Shown piece by piece: positions 7,804 through 14,116 of a stretch of 24,369 nt of DNA. Location: positions 1-24,369 of the forward strand of contig VAYC01000018.1 of the NCBI GenBank assembly GCA_005885025.1. Direction: 5' to 3'. Source of the DNA: Actinomycetota bacterium. Lineage in GTDB: Bacteria > Actinomycetota > UBA4738. A program made the position numbers and the translations under genes. Below the pieces are notes generated by a model. It ran no database searches. It worked only from the letters and a program-made list of their open reading frames with translations, and was not told where the DNA came from. Positions within the stretch are counted from its first letter, which is position 1. The number at the start of each line of letters is the position of its first letter.

Positions 7804-9876
7804 TCAGGGCTTGGGTTTGCAAGGGGGCTTGTAGCAGGACTTCGGCTTGGGCGACTGGGACGGAGATGGGGAGGGGGGAGCCAGTCCGACCACTCGTTGC
7901 GGCTGGACGTCGTACCCGATGAAGCTGGGGTTGGCGAACCCGGCCCAGCGCGTATGCGCAAGCGCCGACTGCATGAAGTCGTGCCAGATCAGCGCGGGGA
8001 TGGAGCCGCCGAACACCTGCGGGAACCCCTCCACGTTGTACATGGAGCGATCCTCGGTCTTGGGGTAGCCGACCCACACACACGTCGTCAGCTGGGGGAC
8101 GAAGCCACAGAACCACGCGTCCCGGAAGGCCTGGTTGGTCCCGGTCTTGCCGGCGGCCGGACGGCCGATGTTGGCGGCGGTGCCCGTGCCGTGCTGGATG
8201 ACCCCTTCCATGGCGTAGGTGACCTGGTCGGCGTCGTTCTGACGCAACACGCGGGTTCCCTTCCTGTTCGGGCGAAGTAGCACATCGCCGGAGGGCGCTT
8301 TCACCTGCTGGATCGGCTGAGGCCAGTGCCGGACACCGCGGGCCGCCAGCGTCGAATAGGCCGTGGCCATGTCGAGCGGCGTGACGGCCTGCGAGCCCAG
8401 CGTGATCGAACACACGGATTGCAGGCGGCTCCGGATGCCCATCCGCTTGGCGACCTGGGCCACGTTGCTCGGCCCGACGTCCAGGACGAGCTGGGCGAAG
8501 ATCGTGTTGACCGAGTGAGCCAGCGAGTCGAGGACGGTCATGGTTCCGGCCGCCTCGTCGGCGAAGTTGCTGACCTGCCATGGACCCTTCGGTCCCTGGC
8601 AGCGCGGATCCGGGATGGTCAGGGACGGAGGCCCTGACATGACAGCGCGGGGATCGATGTGTTTCTGCATGGCCGCGGTGTAGGTGAACACCTTGAACGC
8701 GCTCCCGGTCTGGCGATGGGCCTGCGTGGCCAGGTTGAACTTCGCGCGGGTGAAGTCTCTCCCGCCCACCATGGCTCGGATCTCTCCGGTCCGGGGATCG
8801 ATGGCCACGAGCGCGGCCGAGGGATCACCCGGCCTGGACAGGTGAGAGGCGACGGCCCGCTCGGCCGCTCGTTGCATGTTCCAGTCAAGGGTGGTGGTGA
8901 CCCGGAGACCGCCGGTGAAGGTGTCGCGGACGGAGAGCTGGTGCTGGAGGTACCGGCTCACGTAGTCGACGAAGTAGGCAGAAGGCGTGGACTGGGCCTT
9001 TGCGTTCTTCAGCACTTTGATCGGCTTGGCCGACAGCTGCGTGGCCTCGTCGTGCGTGATGTAGCCCTGCTGAGCCATCACCTCGAGGACCACGGCCCGC
9101 CGGGCCTTGGCCGCGTCGCGATGGCGAACGGGGTCGTAGTCCGCGGGAGCCTGGATGAGCCCGGCCAGCAGGGCCGACTGCACGACGGACAGCTGGCTGG
9201 CAGGGATTCCGAAGTACGTTTCGGCCGCGGCCTGCGCCCCGTAGGCTCCGTGCCCGAAGTACACGAGGTTCAGATACTTCTCGAGGATCTGCGCCTTCGA
9301 GTACTTGCGGGTGATCTTCGCCGCGAGCACGGCCTCCTTCAGCTTGCGCGAGAGCGTTCGGTCCGCTCCCGTGTACATGAGCTTCACGTACTGCTGGGTG
9401 ATGGTCGAACCGCCCTGCACGATCTTCCCCGAATTGACATCGGCGATCGCGGCTCGGACCAGCGCCTGGAAATCGACGCCGCCGTGCCGGTAGAAGTTCC
9501 TGTCCTCGATGGCGATGACCGCGTGCTGGAAGTCCGGGGAGATCTTCGACAGCGGGACGGGCGTCCGGTTGACCTCGGCGTGCAGCGTCGTGATCAGCTT
9601 GCCGTTGCGGTCGTACAGGTACGTGGTCTGAGGGAGGGGAGGCTCGCTCGGAACGGCGATCTCCGTATATGAGCGGACGAAGCCGGCCGCCGGGGCGCCG
9701 AACGTGGTCCCCACCGTCAAGGCGAACGCGATCAGGGCGACCGCCAACACCAGAGGGAGCAGCAAGAACTGGAGCATCCTCCGAGGCAGATGTCGGCTCA
9801 CCGGGGGTGGGACGAGCCACATCCGGTACGGACTCCGGGACTGCCGCTCGGCCCTCGAGGGATGTGCCTGGGCCAT
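7804..9876 (-). CDS. class A penicillin-binding protein (transglycosylase/transpeptidase)
   Basis: Bifunctional peptidoglycan synthase anchored in the membrane. In the 690-residue product a single N-terminal helix (about 34-60) is followed by a GT51 glycosyltransferase domain (about 85-260) with catalytic Glu124 in IAIEDRNFYRHGG and the QGGSTITQQ motif at 154-162. The transpeptidase domain (about 325-640) carries the active-site GSAFK (Ser392, Lys395), SVN (455-457) and KTGT (577-580). The C-terminus is a Pro/Ser/Lys-rich tail with two cysteines. This is PonA/PBP1A-like. The ATG at 9876 is chosen because the frame further upstream overlaps the divergent PHP gene; its ribosome site is weak and the mRNA may be nearly leaderless. 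Confidence 0.94.
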   Translation of the reverse strand: MAQAHPSRAERQSRSPYRMWLVPPPVSRHLPRRMLQFLLLPLVLAVALIAFALTVGTTFGAPAAGFVRSYTEIAVPSEPPLPQTTYLYDRNGKLITTLHAEVNRTPVPLSKISPDFQHAVIAIEDRNFYRHGGVDFQALVRAAIADVNSGKIVQGGSTITQQYVKLMYTGADRTLSRKLKEAVLAAKITRKYSKAQILEKYLNLVYFGHGAYGAQAAAETYFGIPASQLSVVQSALLAGLIQAPADYDPVRHRDAAKARRAVVLEVMAQQGYITHDEATQLSAKPIKVLKNAKAQSTPSAYFVDYVSRYLQHQLSVRDTFTGGLRVTTTLDWNMQRAAERAVASHLSRPGDPSAALVAIDPRTGEIRAMVGGRDFTRAKFNLATQAHRQTGSAFKVFTYTAAMQKHIDPRAVMSGPPSLTIPDPRCQGPKGPWQVSNFADEAAGTMTVLDSLAHSVNTIFAQLVLDVGPSNVAQVAKRMGIRSRLQSVCSITLGSQAVTPLDMATAYSTLAARGVRHWPQPIQQVKAPSGDVLLRPNRKGTRVLRQNDADQVTYAMEGVIQHGTGTAANIGRPAAGKTGTNQAFRDAWFCGFVPQLTTCVWVGYPKTEDRSMYNVEGFPQVFGGSIPALIWHDFMQSALAHTRWAGFANPSFIGYDVQPQRVVGLAPPSPSPSQSPKPKSCYKPPCKPKP

Positions 9877-9884
9877 CGCGGCGA

Positions 9885-9911
9885 TTTGTACCCGGAGGCT
9901 CGCCGGGCCAA
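9885..9911 (-). promoter_or_regulatory. possible promoter of the PBP gene
   Basis: On the minus strand a TTGGCC (9906-9911) and a TACAAA (9885-9890) are 15 bases apart. The -10 ends eight bases before the ATG, which would give an almost leaderless transcript, a common actinobacterial arrangement. The spacer is short, so confidence is low. Confidence 0.28.
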
Positions 9912-9922
9912 GCATTGGGGTC

Positions 9923-10978
9923 GTGGGATCGCTCACCAATGGCCAACTCGCCGAGCTCCTGGCAAAGGCCGCCGAGGACGAGCCGTCCGGCACGAACCGG
10001 CACAGGGCCCTCCTCCGGGCCTCCCGAGCCGCGCTGTTCTGGCCCGAAGAGGCCGACGTCGTGCGCCAAGACCGGCCCCTCACCGAGTTGCGGGCCGTGG
10101 GTCCGTGGTTATCCGGGGTGATCGGTGCATGGTTGGGTTCGCCCGACGGCGAGCCGCCCGATCCCGCCCCGCCCCCGGAGGTTCGGCGCGGGTTCCTCAC
10201 CCTCGCGGAGGTCCGAGCCACGCTCGCCGAGCATCGCGAGTGGCGAGCGGCCCTTCAGGCCGACCTCCAGATGCACACCACGTACAGCGACGGCAAGGCC
10301 TCCCTCAGGGAGATGGCGGGGACGTGCGCCGAGGTGCACGGCTACCGGCAGATCGCGGTCACGGACCACTCCAAGGGCCTGCCCATCGCCCACGGCATGG
10401 ACGAGGCGCGGCTGGCCGTCCAGGGCGAGGAGGTCCGTGTGGTGAACGCCGAGCTCGAGGCGCAAGGCGCGAACCTGTACGTCCTGCACGGGCTCGAGAT
10501 GAATCTCTCACCGGAAGGCCAGGGCGACATGGACCCGGTGGCGCTGCGTTCGCTCGACCTGGTTCTGGGAGCGTTTCACTCCAAGCTGCGGCTTCCCGAC
10601 GATCAGACTGAGCGCTACCTCGCCGCCCTTCGCAACCCCACCTTCCACGTCCTTGCCCATCCCCGGGGCCGCCGGTGGGGAGCGCGGGCCGGCCTCAGCG
10701 CGGATTGGCCGACGGTGTTCGAAGAGGCTGCGGCCCAGGGAAAAGCGCTCGAGATCGACGCCTACCCCGACCGCCAGGACCTGGACGTGGAGTTGCTCCA
10801 GCTGGCCCGGGAGGCGGGAGCCTGGATCTCGATCGGGACCGACGCCCACCACCCCCGGGAGCTCGAGTCCATGGAGTTCGGGCTGGCGGCGGCCATCCGG
10901 GCGGGCATCCCAAGGGAGCGCATCCTGAACTTCCTCCCGCTGGAGGAGCTGCTGGGGTGGGCAGGGACCCAGAGCTGA
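9923..10978 (+). CDS. PHP-domain phosphoesterase resembling the PolX C-terminus
   Basis: The 351-residue product has a small N-terminal helical region (about 5-75) with a helix-hairpin-helix-like segment (LTELRAVGPWLSGVIGAWLG), then a PHP domain (about 112-345). Metal-site motifs are DLQMHTTYSDG (His118), VTDHS (148-150), GLEMN (Glu192), AFHSK (His219), LAHPRG (His246) and GTDAHH (Asp307, His309). The order and spacing match the PHP domain of bacterial DNA polymerase X, whose first motif also has Gln in place of His, but the polymerase palm is missing. A metal-dependent phosphatase or nuclease role is likely. The GTG at 9923 is the first start clear of the PBP gene; its ribosome site is weak, so the start is uncertain. 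Confidence 0.85.
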   Translation: MGSLTNGQLAELLAKAAEDEPSGTNRHRALLRASRAALFWPEEADVVRQDRPLTELRAVGPWLSGVIGAWLGSPDGEPPDPAPPPEVRRGFLTLAEVRATLAEHREWRAALQADLQMHTTYSDGKASLREMAGTCAEVHGYRQIAVTDHSKGLPIAHGMDEARLAVQGEEVRVVNAELEAQGANLYVLHGLEMNLSPEGQGDMDPVALRSLDLVLGAFHSKLRLPDDQTERYLAALRNPTFHVLAHPRGRRWGARAGLSADWPTVFEEAAAQGKALEIDAYPDRQDLDVELLQLAREAGAWISIGTDAHHPRELESMEFGLAAAIRAGIPRERILNFLPLEELLGWAGTQS

Positions 10979-11027
10979 CCGTCCCTCCTTTGGTTGCGGC
11001 TGCCGAGGTGCGGCTCGCTTGGTCGGC

Positions 11028-11053
11028 TAAAGGCGGGAGCTCCGGATTACCGA
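11028..11053 (+). promoter_or_regulatory. sigma-28/WhiG-like promoter candidate (site 1)
   Basis: TAAAG (11028-11032), 16 bases, then ACCGA (11049-11053), continuing as TAG. This resembles the TAAA / GCCGATAA pattern of FliA, SigD and WhiG promoters, with a spacer one or two bases longer than usual. It lies about 30 bases before the ATG at 11083. The same spacing occurs at two other upstream regions in the window. Confidence 0.4.
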
Positions 11054-11082
11054 TAGAAGGGCGGGGGGGCGAAAGGGGGACG

Positions 11083-11544
11083 ATGGGGGGGACGGGGGCG
11101 CCTGCCCGGTCACCCGGCCGACGCGAAGAGGCCACACGCCGAAGGATTGCTGTCGGGATCTTCCTGGTGGCGACGTTCGGAATGGTGGCGGTGCTCTCGC
11201 TGCCGGTTTCGCGGTTGACCAACCTGCCGCATCGTTTGCCTCGTCCCCTCCAGCGAGCCCTCGAGCCCTTCCTTCCGCCCTTCGCCCGCGGGAGCAACCC
11301 GCGGCGACCCGCCACCAGCAGCCTGCCTTCGCGGTTGCCACCGGCGACCCTCGGTACCGGGGGCCGGTTCGCTCAGCAAGGGGGGGTCGGACCGTCGCCC
11401 CGCCCCAGTCCCACCCCGCCGTCCCCGCCCGAGCTGATCGAACGGCCTGGCCCTCTACTGGTGAACGTCTCGCTCACTTCGGCGGGAATAGCTCGCAGAG
11501 TGGCCGGCTGTCATGCTCGGGTCGAACGGATGCGTCGGCACTGA
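11083..11544 (+). CDS. proline-rich single-pass membrane protein, unknown function
   Basis: No family is recognised. The 153-residue frame has a basic N-terminus, one transmembrane helix (about residues 21-43, RIAVGIFLVATFGMVAVLSL), and then an extracytoplasmic region rich in proline, arginine and serine, including a PSPRPSPTPPSPP stretch. The ATG follows an AGGGGGA ribosome-site-like run. A sigma-28-like element lies just upstream. Against it: low-complexity sequence, no homology that I can name, and a G+C-rich region where chance frames are common. It could be a surface or pilus-associated accessory protein, or not a gene. It converges with the membrane GGDEF-EAL gene. Confidence 0.5.
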   Translation: MGGTGAPARSPGRREEATRRRIAVGIFLVATFGMVAVLSLPVSRLTNLPHRLPRPLQRALEPFLPPFARGSNPRRPATSSLPSRLPPATLGTGGRFAQQGGVGPSPRPSPTPPSPPELIERPGPLLVNVSLTSAGIARRVAGCHARVERMRRH

Positions 11545-11563
11545 CACGGACCCCACCGACGCA
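11531..11563 (+). terminator. stem-loop at the 3' end of the proline-rich protein gene
   Basis: TGCGTCGG (11531-11538) is perfectly complementary to CCGACGCA (11556-11563), with a 17-base loop that contains the stop codon at 11542. It may terminate the plus-strand gene or both convergent genes. There is no T-tract. Confidence 0.35.
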
Positions 11564-11672
11564 ACCCTCGTCCCCGGCAGGAGACCAGCCACAGCTTGGC
11601 TCCGCGCCAGGATCGCTTTCCCGGGCGCCATTGGCACGGCCGCTCTCCTTCACGACGGTGCGGCTAAAGGCG

Positions 11673-13988
11673 TCACTGTTTGGATACTGAAGCGAACCGT
11701 TTGCGGTCGGTCACCCGGAGGAACTCCTCGGGAGGGACCGGCGGGCTGAACAGGAAACCCTGCCCTAGGACGCACCCAAGCTCGACGAGATAGGTCCACT
11801 GTTCTGGTCGTTCGATGCCCTCGGCCAGAGGCTGCATCGAGAGGCTGCGGCTCAGGGCGACGATGGCTTGGACCATCATTGCGGCGTCCGGGTTCTCTGG
11901 CACGTCACGCACGAACCGCCGGTCGATCTTCAGGACGTCGACCGGAAGGTTCCGCAGCCGATCCAGCGACGAATATCCGGTCCCGAAATCGTCGATAGCC
12001 AGGCGCAATCCAGCTTCGTGCAGCTCGTCCAGGATCCGCTGGGTTCGCTCGGGATCGCGCATCGCGGTGGACTCTGTGATCTCGACGATCAGATGAGAGG
12101 GGTCTGCTCCCGCCGCGGCGATCTGGCGGAGGAGCTTGGGAACGGTATCCGGCTGCCAGAGTTGGCGCGGTGAGAGATTGAAGGAGAGGGACAGGTCCAA
12201 CCCTCGGTCCGCCCAGACCCGCCACTGCGGGCACAGCTCCTCGATGACCCAGTCGCCGATCGAAGCGATCAGTCCCATCTCCTCTGCGAGGGGAATGAAC
12301 TCGGCGGGCCCAAGCAGCTGGCCGTGGGCCTGTCGCCACCGCACCAGAGCTTCGGCTCCCACCACGGTCCCTTCCACTAGGTTCACGATCGGTTGGTAGT
12401 GCAGGACCCAATCCTGGTGGTCGGCCGCCTTGCGGAGGCGGGTGGCCAGGGACAGTCTGGAGAAGGGATCCAGCGCCTCCGTGGCGAACACCATCGACTC
12501 TCCGGGGGCGCGCTGCTTGCTTCGATACATGGCGGCGTCGGCCTGCTTCAGCAGGGTTGCGGCGTCTTGAGCGTTCTCGGGGAAGAGGCTGACTCCGATG
12601 CTCGCCGTGATGAAGAACTCCGTTTCGAACAAGGTGAAGGGAAGCTTGAGAGCCTCGTGGATCCGGCCAGCCGCGGCCAGCGCGCTTTCAACGGCGCCGC
12701 GGTGTCCATCCTCCGCCTTAGGGCCCAGGTCGGCCAGGAGGACAAGGAACTCGTCACCTCCCTGCCGGGCTACCACGTCGCTGGCCCGGACCGCCCAGCT
12801 CAGGCGCAAAGCCATCTCCCGAAGGAATTCGTCCCCGGCTGCATGTCCAAGGCTGTCGTTGACCAGCTTGAAGTTGTCGAGGTCCATGAACAGCACGGCC
12901 ACGGCGAGGTCGAAGCGGCGAGCCCTCGCCAGGGCCAGGTCGAGCAGTTGCTCGAACATGGCTCGGTTCGGCAGGCCGGTCAGTTTGTCGTGGTAGGCGA
13001 GGAATGCCACTTGTTCCTCAGCCCGCTTCCGATCGGTGATATCCACCATCACGCCCTGCCAGAAGCGAGGCCGGCCGGCTTCGTCGGTGACCAGCAGGGC
13101 CTCGTCTCGCAGCCACACGACTCCTCCGTCCCTGGCCTTGAGCCGGTATTCGGCCCTGAACGGCTCGCCGGTCGCATTGGTCCGGGTGTTTTCGGCGATT
13201 ACCCGTTCGCGATCGCCCTCATGGAGGAGTTTGGCCCAGAGTCCGTGATCCTCGGTCCATTCCTCCGGGGAGTAGCCCAGGACCTCCTGAACCTGTGGAC
13301 TGATGTAGATCGTTGAGCTCTCCCGGTCGATTGCGTCTATGTACGTGATCACCGGAATCTGCTCTACCAGCAGCCGGTACTTGGCCTCGGCTTCGGTGAG
13401 GCGGCGAACCTCCTCCTCCCGCTCGGCCAGCCGACGGGTCCGCTCTCCCGATAGCTCGGTAGCCAGGTAGCCTCCGCCCAGCGCGAGTAGCAGGCCGACC
13501 GCGATCCGGATGGCTACCTCGATCGAATAGGTCGGTGCCCCGGCGGTCGAGGCGGAGAGCGCCTCCACGGCCACATAGCCAGCGCTGGTCAAGGCCCAGG
13601 CCAGAAAGCCGCCCAGCAGCCCAAGGGCCACCCCGCCCTCAGCCTGGATCACGATGACCAGGGCGAGGAGGTAACGCCGGGGATCGAAGGCGAACAGGGC
13701 GAGAGTGGCGAGGACGGCTCCGGCGTCTACCGAGAAAGCGGCCACGGCAAAGGCTCGGGACGCTCGAAGCCGTGGCAGCAGCTGAGCCACCCCCAGGGCG
13801 AAGACCAGGGCGGCCAGACCCAAGGCCGTGGGTGAGACTGCTGGCGGGGGCGGATGGCCCGGGACGGGGCGGTAGCTCAGCGTGTAGACGCCCATCGACA
13901 GTGCCAGACCCAATCGGAGGAGGCCTAGCCAGCCCCACCCCGAAGTGATGTCCTTCACTCGCTGTGGCCTATGAAGCCGGACGCCCAT
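11673..13988 (-). CDS. membrane-bound PAS-GGDEF-EAL cyclic di-GMP enzyme
   Basis: Predicted to make and/or hydrolyse cyclic di-GMP at the inner membrane. In the 771-residue product, five or six N-terminal transmembrane helices (about 18-178) form a sensor module. A short coiled linker leads to a PAS domain (about 200-325), a GGDEF domain (about 326-495) and an EAL domain (about 515-755). The GGDEF motif is intact (410-414), preceded by an inhibitory-site RASD (401-404). The EAL domain keeps E546-A-L, VEITES, the DDFGTGYSS loop (Asp666, Asp667), Lys687 and AEGIE, so both activities look possible. The ATG at 13988 has an AGGG ribosome site. It lies head to head with a close paralogue at 14117. 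Confidence 0.95.
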   Translation of the reverse strand: MGVRLHRPQRVKDITSGWGWLGLLRLGLALSMGVYTLSYRPVPGHPPPPAVSPTALGLAALVFALGVAQLLPRLRASRAFAVAAFSVDAGAVLATLALFAFDPRRYLLALVIVIQAEGGVALGLLGGFLAWALTSAGYVAVEALSASTAGAPTYSIEVAIRIAVGLLLALGGGYLATELSGERTRRLAEREEEVRRLTEAEAKYRLLVEQIPVITYIDAIDRESSTIYISPQVQEVLGYSPEEWTEDHGLWAKLLHEGDRERVIAENTRTNATGEPFRAEYRLKARDGGVVWLRDEALLVTDEAGRPRFWQGVMVDITDRKRAEEQVAFLAYHDKLTGLPNRAMFEQLLDLALARARRFDLAVAVLFMDLDNFKLVNDSLGHAAGDEFLREMALRLSWAVRASDVVARQGGDEFLVLLADLGPKAEDGHRGAVESALAAAGRIHEALKLPFTLFETEFFITASIGVSLFPENAQDAATLLKQADAAMYRSKQRAPGESMVFATEALDPFSRLSLATRLRKAADHQDWVLHYQPIVNLVEGTVVGAEALVRWRQAHGQLLGPAEFIPLAEEMGLIASIGDWVIEELCPQWRVWADRGLDLSLSFNLSPRQLWQPDTVPKLLRQIAAAGADPSHLIVEITESTAMRDPERTQRILDELHEAGLRLAIDDFGTGYSSLDRLRNLPVDVLKIDRRFVRDVPENPDAAMMVQAIVALSRSLSMQPLAEGIERPEQWTYLVELGCVLGQGFLFSPPVPPEEFLRVTDRKRFASVSKQ

Positions 13989-14046
13989 GCTGCCCTGCGC
14001 TGATCGCCCCTGGGCGTCCGGCCGGTTGCCGTGCCCACCAGACTCT

Positions 14047-14072
14047 TCGGCATGCAGCGGGGCCCGACTGTA
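14047..14072 (-). promoter_or_regulatory. sigma-28/WhiG-like promoter candidate (site 2)
   Basis: On the minus strand TACAG (14072-14068), 16 bases, then GCCGA (14051-14047). The spacing is the same as at 11028-11053 and 17494-17519. It lies in the divergent region between the two GGDEF-EAL genes and would give the membrane-bound one a leader of about 50 bases. The first box has one mismatch to TAAA. Confidence 0.35.
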
Positions 14073-14116
14073 GTCAAGTCAATCAATCTCTGGGCCTTGT
14101 CGATATTGCAACGGAC

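Noticed and set aside
11661..11672. Second copy of the 12-mer containing CTAAAGG seen at 11024-11035
   Set aside because: It lacks a CCGA box at the required spacing and abuts the stop codon of the GGDEF-EAL gene; 12-mers recur by chance in a window this size.
13989..14116. Possible cyclic di-GMP riboswitch before the GGDEF-EAL genes
   Set aside because: None of the conserved GEMM core sequences or paired helices could be found in this region.
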